Shown piece after piece: positions 52,020 to 59,260 of a stretch of 64,000 bases of DNA (the first letter of the stretch is position 1; every line of letters begins with the position of its first letter). The notes under the pieces were generated by a model. The model was given only the letters and a program-made list of their open reading frames with translations, made no database searches and had not been told where the DNA came from. The position numbers and the translations under genes are program-made. Source of the DNA: Thermococcus zilligii AN1 (GTDB taxonomy: Archaea > Methanobacteriota_B > Thermococci > Thermococcales > Thermococcaceae); NCBI RefSeq assembly GCF_000258515.1, contig NZ_AJLF01000002.1:124001-188000 (forward strand), read 5' to 3'.

Positions 52020-52997
52020 ATGAAGTGGAAGCCAGTGTTCGCAGTCCTGATAGGACTGCTGATGGTTGAAGTGACTGCCGGAAGCGCTAGTGCCGGGATG
52101 TTTCAGGGTCCCACTCAAGCAAGAAAATGCAACATTGTAAACTTGGGAATGCCAACTATGACAACACTCCATACCTTCTCCCAGCCTGTGGGATCTGTTC
52201 AAAAAGATACATCAATAACTCCGAAGCCGCAGGTATTTTTGGATGAAGATCAAGTCCACATATACTTTAGTAAATGGGACTCTTACAAGTACCGAGGAAC
52301 CATTTACCTAGCCTTTCCATGGAGGATTGATGTCAGTTATGTTCCCAATGCAGGAAGTCCAGATAGGGTTGTGATATTGATTCCCTGGGAAGTAAAGACG
52401 GCTTCTGGATGGGTCCAGATGTTCCAAGATGATAACCCCACAGTTTACGTGGATGTTAATCCAGAGAAGCAGGATAAGGTGCGAGTAATCCAGGATGGAG
52501 AAGGATTTCCTATTATCGAAAAGACCATTGGTGGGATTAAGTACAGGATGAAGAGGGTTGTTGTTTCTATACCCGAAAACAGTATTTTTGCAGGTACGAT
52601 ATACTTGGAAGTACGCCCCAAGGCTGAATTCGACGGTGTAACGTTTCCAGTTGTCGTGAGCTATGTGCACACATGGAGCTGGGCAGCATTTGCTTCAGTG
52701 GTTGTTGGCACTGCAGTATCAGGGATGGCACGTATATTCTTTCCAGAGCTCTCACCACTTGGTGCTATTGCATTAGACGTATTCACCTCGTTTTTATCAT
52801 ATGAGGTTGCGGGACTTCTACCGACTGACAATTACTGGCTTTCCAGTAGAATGTTTAATATCGAAGTGTCCTACAGTGCATATCCTGAGAAACAGTACCC
52901 CCCATCATCTCCCCCATGTGTTCGCGGCATATGCCCAACTAACATCATCTCGGGGCAGTTAATAACCAGTAACAACCCTTTAATTTTTAACCATTGA
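52020..52997 (+). CDS. Secreted protein, function unknown
   Basis: 325 residues. Signal peptide (KPVFAVLIGLLMVEVTAGSA, cut near SASA), then a beta-rich domain (QVFLDEDQVHIYFSKWDSYK, YLAFPWRIDVSYVPNAG) and one late hydrophobic stretch (AFASVVVGTAVSGMARIFF). The tail has CVRGIC, possibly a disulfide. The base composition is more AT-rich than the neighbourhood, suggesting transfer. I do not recognise the family. The frame is open from 51849 but TATA box, ribosome site and signal peptide fix the ATG at 52020. The membrane gene 27 bases later is probably co-transcribed. Confidence 0.75.
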   Translation: MKWKPVFAVLIGLLMVEVTAGSASAGMFQGPTQARKCNIVNLGMPTMTTLHTFSQPVGSVQKDTSITPKPQVFLDEDQVHIYFSKWDSYKYRGTIYLAFPWRIDVSYVPNAGSPDRVVILIPWEVKTASGWVQMFQDDNPTVYVDVNPEKQDKVRVIQDGEGFPIIEKTIGGIKYRMKRVVVSIPENSIFAGTIYLEVRPKAEFDGVTFPVVVSYVHTWSWAAFASVVVGTAVSGMARIFFPELSPLGAIALDVFTSFLSYEVAGLLPTDNYWLSSRMFNIEVSYSAYPEKQYPPSSPPCVRGICPTNIISGQLITSNNPLIFNH

Positions 52998-53024
52998 ACA
53001 TAAGAGTATCGTGGGGGGATTCAA

Positions 53025-53534
53025 ATGAAAGTGAATAATCCAAACTACAGAAAAACCCTACTCGTGGACAACTGGATCAGAGGCTTCGTGGGATATACTG
53101 GCCTTGGCTTTCTATTTGGTGCGTTTGCAGTCATGGACTCCTTCTCCTTCTGGAGAATAGTTAAATTTACTCTGGTACTCTTTCCACCTCTTTCAGTACT
53201 TAATTATTTTGTACTTTACCATTCGGTGATTAACAAAAAGCTCCGTGAAGAGGGCAAAAATATCGAGGTTGCGATTAAGGAGACCGAAACTTACGCCGTC
53301 AGGGCGGCTGTTGTGGTGCTCTTCCTGTTCCCCACGGCTTCTCTCCTTGGGGCGTGGTTCTTTTCCGAATTCAGCACATCAACTGCAGTGCTTTCAGTTC
53401 TTCTGAGCGCGGCGATCTTGGCTTGCATTCACTCAAAGTTCATAACACCCGTCGACGTTCCAAGAGAACCGTGGAGAATCTCAAAACGCATTTCCCGATA
53501 CGTCCCTGATTTAAAGGGTGAAACGCCCAGGTAA
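53025..53534 (+). CDS. Membrane protein, function unknown
   Basis: 169 residues with four helices (GYTGLGFLFGAFAVM, IVKFTLVLFPPLSVLNYF, AAVVVLFLFPTASLLGAWFF, AVLSVLLSAAILACI) and a charged cytosolic loop after the second. GGGGGGATTCAA precedes the ATG. No known family. It shares low G+C with the upstream secreted gene and may be its membrane partner. Confidence 0.7.
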   Translation: MKVNNPNYRKTLLVDNWIRGFVGYTGLGFLFGAFAVMDSFSFWRIVKFTLVLFPPLSVLNYFVLYHSVINKKLREEGKNIEVAIKETETYAVRAAVVVLFLFPTASLLGAWFFSEFSTSTAVLSVLLSAAILACIHSKFITPVDVPREPWRISKRISRYVPDLKGETPR

Positions 53535-53848
53535 CCCATGGTCCGGAGTATCTTTTAAATATATTTCCCACCAAATCCCCTGCGCTTCAAGAACATATGC
53601 CAGCGCCATAGCCATCAATTGTGAGGTGAGATGAATATCCCCTGCTATTCAATTTTTCGATATAACCTTCTCAAGGGATAATCGGTGGAAACGTTCTTAT
53701 TATAGTCTGAACCGTTAATCCTCAGTTCGGGTTTAGGTTCGCCCTTTTATACTGGCTTTTTATGAGTTTCCTACATTCTGTATCTCTATGGGAAGGAAAA
53801 AGATGACCTTACACGGAAACACGGGCTAAAGGGAGAGGTGAGAGAATA
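53535..53848. other. AT-rich intergenic region
   Basis: No gene of support. It contains a CTTTTAAATATATTT box near 53553 and a 16-codon frame (ATG at about 53631, after GAGGTGAG) that is too short to call. Likely promoter remnants and decayed sequence. Confidence 0.4.
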
Positions 53849-54042
53849 GTGATAAGGTTGTTCTTCATTCGGTACTTCATTGGTCTCCTCGCCCTACTCG
53901 GGGCTATGATTGAGACTTATCTCGGTGAGAACTTTTTGCTCCTCGTAGTAGCCGGCACGCTGTGGGCGGTCGTTTATTCAAAGCTTCAAGCCGACGTGGT
54001 GTGCCTGAAAAAGTCCGGGGCAATAAAAAGAAAGGAGGTTCC
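53849..54042 (+). pseudogene. Truncated small membrane protein
   Basis: A GTG start after GAGAGGTGAGAGAATA opens a frame with two helices (FFIRYFIGLLALLGAMIETY and FLLLVVAGTLWAVVYSKL) and a basic end GAIKRKE. Past 54042 the frame continues only as antisense of the leucyl-tRNA synthetase relic, so the gene was probably cut off by a rearrangement. It could still be expressed as a fused peptide. Confidence 0.4.
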
Positions 54043-54531
54043 TCACTCTACAAACACCGCAGGCTTCAGCGGCATGGCCTGCTTCTTCTTTCCACCCTTG
54101 TCTTCTTCCGCGTTGATGATTATCTCCAGGCCAAGCTCCTTCTCCATGAAGTCCTTCGCCTCTCTCAGCGCTTTCTCCTCATCGATGCGCTTCACTTCAT
54201 AGGCCATGTATATGGTTGAGTCGCTCAGGCTCTCGATTATCCAGTCGGGATCCCACGGAAGCGGCGTTCCAAGGCCAACCTTCCTCGCGCAGGCCTTTTC
54301 GTCGAGCCAGTCTATTATGCTCTCGAACTGGGCCCTCCTGCTCTCCGGGTAAATCTTCATGTCGGCCAGAGCTTCCCTCGCCTTCTCCTTCCACTCCGGA
54401 TTTCCGTAGTCTATGAACCACTGGTCGTGGATTATCTTGATTACCGCCCTGTTCCCAAAGCGGCTTATGACCGGCTTATCCGCGAACTCATGCATTAACT
54501 CGGCAATACCCCTCTCCTGGTGGACTTTCGC
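54043..54531 (-). pseudogene. leuS: Internally deleted relic of leucyl-tRNA synthetase
   Basis: The frame reads EFADKPVISRFGNRAVIKII then DQWFIDYGNPEWKEKAREAL, KACARKVGLGTPLPWDPDWI and SLSDSTIYMAY, which are central LeuRS sequences (about 100 residues), and then jumps directly to KEREL/ KDFMEKELGLEIIINAEEDK and KKKQAMPLKPAVFVE, the extreme C-terminus. The archaeal enzyme is over 900 residues, so most of it is missing. Homology continues a little before the ATG at 54495 (RGIAELMHEF). It cannot be an active synthetase; a complete copy should exist elsewhere. Confidence 0.82.
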
Positions 54532-54552
54532 TGAAATTCAGACAAACTCCAC

Positions 54553-54562
54553 GCTATAAATA
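54553..54562. promoter_or_regulatory. Bidirectional TATA box
   Basis: GCTATAAATA on the plus strand (drives the membrane gene at 54588-54594, nearly leaderless) and TATTTATAGC on the minus strand (pointing at the leuS relic). Confidence 0.5.
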
Positions 54563-54587
54563 GGGGAACCCCAAATCCCAATCGGTA

Positions 54588-55175
54588 GTGGGAATGGTGG
54601 AGGTGAAGGAATTCAAGGAAGTGCTTGAGAGGATTGAAGGAAAACTGATAACGGCCGGGAAGATTTACGGGGCTATGAACTACGCGGTCTGGCTCGCAGT
54701 GATGGTTGGCTACTACGTCCTCGTGGAGGCCGTAGGGTATGAACCTGTGAAGTCGGTGCTCTACTGGGCGCTTGGAGCGGAGACTGGGGCATACTTAACG
54801 ATAAAAAATGGAGAAAATACCACCTCACTCAGCAGGGACTTTGGCTCGGAGATAAAGGCGAGCAGAACTGTCAGTCTGGCGTTACTAACTGTCTGGGTTA
54901 TAGGAATCGTCATCGGACTCGTCCTAATACCCTCAAACTCGGCTGGAACAAACGCAGACACGAGGTTCGCGGTGGGCCTGCTTGCCTTCATCGCTTTCTC
55001 TCTGCTTGGCCAGTGGCTGGTGATAACAGGCGGAAATGGAGAGTTCGAGATGGTTCTCGCCGGATTGTTCTCCGTGCTCGGGGCACCCATAGCCTGGAGC
55101 CTCCGGGAAGGCACAGCCGTTTGGGCCGGTTTGCAATGGAGATCAAAGACCTTCACGAGAGAAGTGATGCCATAA
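54588..55175 (+). CDS. Membrane protein, function unknown
   Basis: 195 residues from the GTG (193 from the ATG at 54594). Four to five helices (YAVWLAVMVGYYVLVEAV, VSLALLTVWVIGIVIGLVLI, FAVGLLAFIAFSLLGQWLVI, MVLAGLFSVLGAPIAW). The end RSKTFTREVMP looks unlike a membrane-protein end and lies next to a dipeptidase relic, so the 3' part may have been replaced. No family recognised. TATA box 54553-54562 suggests a leaderless start. Confidence 0.6.
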   Translation: MGMVEVKEFKEVLERIEGKLITAGKIYGAMNYAVWLAVMVGYYVLVEAVGYEPVKSVLYWALGAETGAYLTIKNGENTTSLSRDFGSEIKASRTVSLALLTVWVIGIVIGLVLIPSNSAGTNADTRFAVGLLAFIAFSLLGQWLVITGGNGEFEMVLAGLFSVLGAPIAWSLREGTAVWAGLQWRSKTFTREVMP

Positions 55176-55184
55176 AGAAAGCGG

Positions 55185-55743
55185 GTGATCTTTGACGCAT
55201 ATTCCGGCCCTCCCACCATGGTCTATGGCGAGAGGCTGAGGGATGAGAGGGCTTTTGAGAGGATCAACGGGGGCTGACCAACTTCGGTATCGAGGTCGCT
55301 GGAAAGGAAGAAGACCTGGATACTTATCGACCTCAGCCACACAAACGAGACAGGCCTCTGGGATGTCATTGACGTCACCCCGCTCCCGGTTCTAACCCTC
55401 CAACTGTAAACGGCGGGGCTTTCAAAAAAGTAACCTTTCATCAACGCGAAAAAGCTCTGCGACACCCCTCGCAACGAACGGGGTGAGGCCGCCCCTTGGC
55501 AGGCACGTTGGTCATGGTCACATTGAGTATCTGGTTGACCTGGCGGGCTACAAGCACCCCAGCCCGGGTTTTGACTTCGTCTACCACCTTCTCAAATGGA
55601 GCGACAGAAGCATGGGGAGCTTCGAGAACGAATCGAAAATAGCCGCTCTAATCGAGAGGCCACGAGAGAACCCTGGCCACAAAGAGGCGGACGCCCTAAC
55701 CTTCGAAAACTTCAGAGGATTTTCGGAGGGGTTTGCGGGATGA
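55185..55743 (+). pseudogene. Relic of an M19 membrane dipeptidase (renal dipeptidase family)
   Basis: GTG at 55185 begins VIFDAYSGPPTMVYGERLRD (functional enzymes have the metal pair HxD near this point), then LTNFGIEVAGKEEDL, LIDLSHTNETGLWDVID (metal region), HIEYLVDLAGYKHPSPGFDF and FENESKIAALIERPRE, spread over different frames with stops and deletions. Not functional. The stretch 55176-55767 holds nothing else. Confidence 0.78.
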
Positions 55744-55767
55744 GGGCTGAAAAAGCAGTGGGGAAGT

Positions 55768-56214
55768 TTAGCCTCTCCTCAGGAATCTGGGCATCAGAAG
55801 GAGTCTCCTCTTCCTGATAGCACCGGTAGGTCTGAGCATCTGGACCTTCTCTATGCTGCGGATCATCCTTCCAGGGCGCGACGCGGGCTCTGGAAAACCT
55901 ACTGCAAGCGCTTTTTTGCTGTGGCGCACTGTATCGGAGGTTTCCTCGGATGAAAGTTTTGAGGATATCCTCTCCAGTATCTCCCTCTCCCGGGTTCTTA
56001 GTCCGTGTAATTTCCCCTCTCGGTATGCCTTAAGCGCCTCCCTGAGGAGACCCGCTTCCTCTGCTGCCTTGAGTACCCCCCTCTTAAGTCTGTTGCCGGC
56101 CCCTATCCACTCAAAGTTCCCGGTGTAGCCCACCCAGTAGCCAGCCAGGTACGCTCTTTTAACGATGTCCTGCTCTTCTTCCACTTTCCTGGGGGTTAAA
56201 CTATCTCTCCTCAC
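55768..56214 (-). CDS. Protein of unknown function in KaiC operon
   Basis: 148 residues, basic, mostly helical (RAYLAGYWVGYTGNFEWIGA, LKAAEEAGLLREALKAYREG), no membrane segment. No family recognised. Its GTG start lies 14 bases inside the KaiC-like gene, so the two are translationally coupled; it may be the effector or partner of that ATPase. The C-terminal RRLLLMPRFLRRG is unusually basic. Confidence 0.65.
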   Translation of the reverse strand: MRRDSLTPRKVEEEQDIVKRAYLAGYWVGYTGNFEWIGAGNRLKRGVLKAAEEAGLLREALKAYREGKLHGLRTREREILERISSKLSSEETSDTVRHSKKALAVGFPEPASRPGRMIRSIEKVQMLRPTGAIRKRRLLLMPRFLRRG

Positions 56215-56920
56215 TTAGATCCCCCTTCTGTTGAGTCACGACCAGGCCCCTGTCCGTGAACTTCAGGGGGAATATGCGCGTTTCATGCCTCGTCCTGCGC
56301 ATCTTCAGAACCTGCACCCCGCGCACCATGTCCCCCACAGCGTCGTCCATGAAGTAGTGCAGCATTATCACCCCGTCGGCCAGGTAGTACTCCTCGGTGT
56401 ATTTATCCAGATCCGTCAGCTCCGCCACGAGGATAGCTGTTACCCCCATCTCCTCGATCGTCCTTATGAAGTTGGCCAGCTGCGCCCTCTTCTCGGCGGG
56501 ATTAGTGTTGCTGAACTCTATCGCAGTAATGGGGTCTACTACGAGCCTGGATACCCTCTGGGATGCGGCTATCTCCTTGATGCTCATCAGAACGCTCCCC
56601 CATGTCGGGGGTTTGCCGACTCCCTTCCAGAGGGTCTTACCGTAGTCCTGGAGGAATATCTTGCCCGACTTCACATAGCTCCACACGGCGGGATCGAAGC
56701 GGGCCATGTCCTTAACTGCCTCGATTGGATCGTGGATGAGGGAGACGTAAGCAGTGTTCTCGCCTTTTCTGGCCCCCTCAAGAAGGAAGTGCATCGAAAA
56801 AGTCGTTTTGCCGCTCCCGGGAGGGCCAGTGAGGAGATAAGTTTTACCAGGTAAAAGACCACCCTCTATGATCTGGTCAAACCCTTTAATCCCCGTGGGG
56901 ATCCTGGCCGGTACGTCCAT
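56201..56920 (-). CDS. KaiC-domain RecA-superfamily ATPase
   Basis: 239 residues, one KaiC domain. TGIKGFDQIIEGGLLPGKTY precedes an intact Walker A TGPPGSGKTTFSMHF; Walker B is RLVVDPITAIEF, with the two Glu-like region replaced by VSLIHDPIEAV after strand 2. Archaeal single-domain KaiC proteins act as ATP-dependent regulators, for example of motility or stress. GGAGGGAGGGTG precedes the ATG. Confidence 0.9.
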   Translation of the reverse strand: MDVPARIPTGIKGFDQIIEGGLLPGKTYLLTGPPGSGKTTFSMHFLLEGARKGENTAYVSLIHDPIEAVKDMARFDPAVWSYVKSGKIFLQDYGKTLWKGVGKPPTWGSVLMSIKEIAASQRVSRLVVDPITAIEFSNTNPAEKRAQLANFIRTIEEMGVTAILVAELTDLDKYTEEYYLADGVIMLHYFMDDAVGDMVRGVQVLKMRRTRHETRIFPLKFTDRGLVVTQQKGDLSEER

Positions 56921-56963
56921 TTAGCACCCTCCCTCCACCATCTCGGGGAATAATTTGGCCATC

Positions 56964-56974
56964 ATATATAAAAG
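56964..56974. promoter_or_regulatory. Bidirectional TATA box of KaiC operon and methyltransferase gene
   Basis: ATATATAAAAG on the plus strand, CTTTTATATAT on the minus. Starts about 25 bases to either side fall near 56995 (methyltransferase, GTG at 57007) and 56943 (KaiC, ATG at 56920). Confidence 0.55.
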
Positions 56975-57006
56975 GTTTTCCGGAGTGTATTACGCAGGTG
57001 AGAACG

Positions 57007-57867
57007 GTGGACGAAGTGTACTTTCTCACACACCGGGAAGCCACGAGGCTACTCCTCTCAGGCGGTAAGGTAAGGGTGAACCTTGACCTCCGAAAGACGA
57101 ACAAGACGTTCGAGATCACTCGCGAAGGCGAGGAGTTTATATTCCCCGACGGAACGAAGGTTGAAAAAAGTGTTATCGAGAGAATAGCCAAGGACGACTC
57201 CTCGGTCTACTTCGTCAAAAGCGGCGGCGTCTACAAGGCCGCCATAGCAGGGGAAGGTTACTACAAGCTCGTCCCGACGATTCCGCCCACGATAGAGATA
57301 AACGGAATTAGAATGCACCGCACGAAGGAGGTAAACCCCCTCCAGGACACGAGGAACAAGGTGAACGCGGTAAACCCTGGGGAGGGGGAGACTGTCTTTG
57401 ATACCTGCATGGGGCTCGGTTACACCGCCATCGAGGCCTCAAAGAGGGGGGCCTACGTGATAACCGTTGAGAAGGACCCGAACGTCCTTGAGCTTGCTAA
57501 GATAAACCCCTGGAGCAGGGAGCTTTTCACCGGAGGGAAGGTTCAGGTCATCCAGGGGGATGCCTTTGAGGTCGTTAAGAGGTTCAAAGACGGAAGCTTT
57601 GATGTGGTAATCCACGACCCGCCGCGCTTTTCCCTGGCCGGGGAGCTCTATTCAGAGGAGTTCTACCGCGAGCTTTTCAGGGTTTTAAAGCCCGGGGGAA
57701 GGCTCTTCCACTACGTCGGCAACCCTGGAAAGAAGTACAGGGGGAAAGACCTCCAGAAAGGTGTCATGGAGCGCCTGAGAAAGGCTGGCTTCGTTGGTGT
57801 TAAGCGCGTCGAGGAAGCGCTCGGCGTTGTTGCGAGAAAACCGGAAAGGGATGGGGCTGTTTCATAG
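57007..57867 (+). CDS. Archaeal class I SAM-dependent methyltransferase; C-terminus reads into insertion element
   Basis: 286 residues. An N-terminal domain (LTHREATRLLLSGGKVRVNL) precedes a Rossmann methyltransferase with motif I ETVFDTCMGLGYTAIEASKR, acidic loop VITVEKDPNVL and motif IV DVVIHDPPRFSL (DPP). It belongs to the COG2521-type predicted archaeal methyltransferases, substrate unknown. The GTG at 57007 has GGTGA five bases before it (an in-frame GTG is at 56998). The last codons and the TAG stop lie within the left end of the IS607-like element (from 57853), so the native C-terminus was probably replaced. Confidence 0.82.
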   Translation: MDEVYFLTHREATRLLLSGGKVRVNLDLRKTNKTFEITREGEEFIFPDGTKVEKSVIERIAKDDSSVYFVKSGGVYKAAIAGEGYYKLVPTIPPTIEINGIRMHRTKEVNPLQDTRNKVNAVNPGEGETVFDTCMGLGYTAIEASKRGAYVITVEKDPNVLELAKINPWSRELFTGGKVQVIQGDAFEVVKRFKDGSFDVVIHDPPRFSLAGELYSEEFYRELFRVLKPGGRLFHYVGNPGKKYRGKDLQKGVMERLRKAGFVGVKRVEEALGVVARKPERDGAVS

Positions 57868-57878
57868 ATGGCAACAAA
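57853..57878 (+). repeat. Left-end sequence of IS607-like element
   Basis: Begins GGGGCTGTTTCATAGATGG. 23 of 26 bases match 14713-14738. It supplies the stop codon of the upstream methyltransferase. Confidence 0.65.
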
Positions 57879-57924
57879 CGAAACTTTTAAATACTTTCCA
57901 CATATAATCGTAATTAGGAAAGTG

Positions 57925-58065
57925 ATGATGAGGTTTTATAGGACTGGTGAAGTTGCGAAGAGGCCTGGAGTTTCAAGAATGATACTGCGGCGTTGGATTA
58001 AAGCGGGAAAAATAAAGGCACACCGACTTGGGAAAGAGTTTAGAAACGCCTCGTCGAGGCGGTAA
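57925..58065 (+). pseudogene. tnpA: Truncated TnpA (DNA-binding part of IS607 serine recombinase)
   Basis: 46 codons: FYRTGEVAKRPGVSRMILRR followed by WIKAGKIKAHRLGKEFRNAS, the MerR-like helix-turn-helix of IS607 TnpA. The usual enzyme has about 200 residues with a catalytic serine-recombinase domain, which is entirely missing; the TnpB start follows three bases after the stop. Internal deletion. Confidence 0.8.
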
Positions 58066-58068
58066 GGA

Positions 58069-59244
58069 ATGCCCTCGGAGACGGTTAAGCTCACCTCAAA
58101 ATTCAAGCTGAAGGAAACGCCTGAGGAGTTAGATACCCTCTTCTCCACCTATCGTGAAATCGTGAACTTTCTAATCACCCACGCTTTCGAGAACAACGTT
58201 ACGAGTTTTTACCGACTTAAAAAAGAGACTTACAAGGGCTTGCGCAAGAAATACTCGAAGCTGCCGAGCCATTACCTTTACACGGCCTGTCAAATGGCGA
58301 CTGCAATATTCAAGAGTTACAGAAAGAGGAAAAAGAAGGGGAAGGCTAAGGGAAGGCCTGTCTTCAAGAAAGAGGTTGTTATGCTCGATGACCACCTCTT
58401 CAAACTCGACCTTGAAGCTGGAGTGGTGAAACTCTCCGCCCCAAGCGGGAGGGTTCAACTGGAGTTTTATTCCGCAAAATACCACGAGCGGTTCAAGGAC
58501 TGGAGGATTGGACAGGCCTGGCTTGTTAGAAGTAAAAAGGGCGTTTTCCTGAACGTGGTATTTTCTAAAGACGTTGAAATCAGAGAGCCTGAAGCCTTTG
58601 TTGGCGTGGATTTAAATGAGAATAACGTTACGCTCAGCCTTCCAGATTGGGAGTTCGTGCAAATCATCACTCATGAGCGAGAAATCAGGACTGGTTACTT
58701 TGTAAAGCGGAGGAGGATTCAGAAGAAGCTGAGGGCGGGGAGGAAGAGGAGGGAACTTCTGGAAAAGTATGGTGAGAGGGAGAGGAACAGGCTGAACGAT
58801 TTGTATCACAAGCTTGCTAATAAAATCGTCGAGCTGGCTGGGAAATATGGTGGGATTGCCCTTGAAGACCTCGCGGAGATCAGGGGCTCAATAAGGTATT
58901 CGGCTGAATTGAACGGTCGTCTTCACCGGTGGAGTTTTAGGAAACTCCAGTAAATTATCGAGTATAAGGCGAAGTTGAAGGGCCTTAGGGTTGTTTTCGT
59001 GGATCCCACTTTCACTTCTTCCCTGTGCCCGGTGTGTGGGGGAAAACTAAGCCCGAATGGGGACAGGGTTTTGAGGTGTGCGTGTGGTTTTGAGGGAGAT
59101 AGGGATGTTGTTGGGAGCTGGAATATTCGTTTGAGGGGCCTGAAGATGTGGGGTGTAACCGTTCCCCCCGAAAGCCAGCCGATGAGTCGAGGCTGGAAGG
59201 TTGTCCGCTACGATTATTTCAAAAATCAAAAATTCCAAAAGTAG
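58069..59244 (+). pseudogene. tnpB: TnpB RNA-guided nuclease interrupted by one in-frame stop
   Basis: The same frame runs from ATG 58069 to TAA 59242-59244 except for TAA at 58951-58953 (after FRKLQ, where related proteins have a sense codon before IIEYKAKLKG). RuvC residues are present on both sides: Asp in FVGVDLNENNVT, Glu in IALEDLAEIRG, Asp in GDRDVVGSWNIR, with a zinc ribbon CPVCGGK...LRCACG. The full length would be 391 residues, close to normal. GGTAAGGA precedes the ATG. The 294-residue product lacks the third Asp and the zinc site. Confidence 0.88.
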
Positions 59245-59260
59245 CAGACAACCAGAACGG

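Larger units (their letters stand above)
57853..59250 (+). mobile_element. IS607-like element, defective
   Basis: About 1.4 kb. Its left end (57853-57878) recurs as a scar at 14713. Inside are a truncated MerR-like DNA-binding TnpA and a TnpB interrupted by one stop. The right boundary is estimated: the TnpB frame ends at 59244 and the next gene ends at 59261. No terminal inverted repeats were seen, as expected for IS607. It cannot move by itself. Confidence 0.75.

Noticed and set aside
53631-53681. 16-codon frame after GAGGTGAG
   Set aside because: Too short and without homology or conserved context to support a gene.
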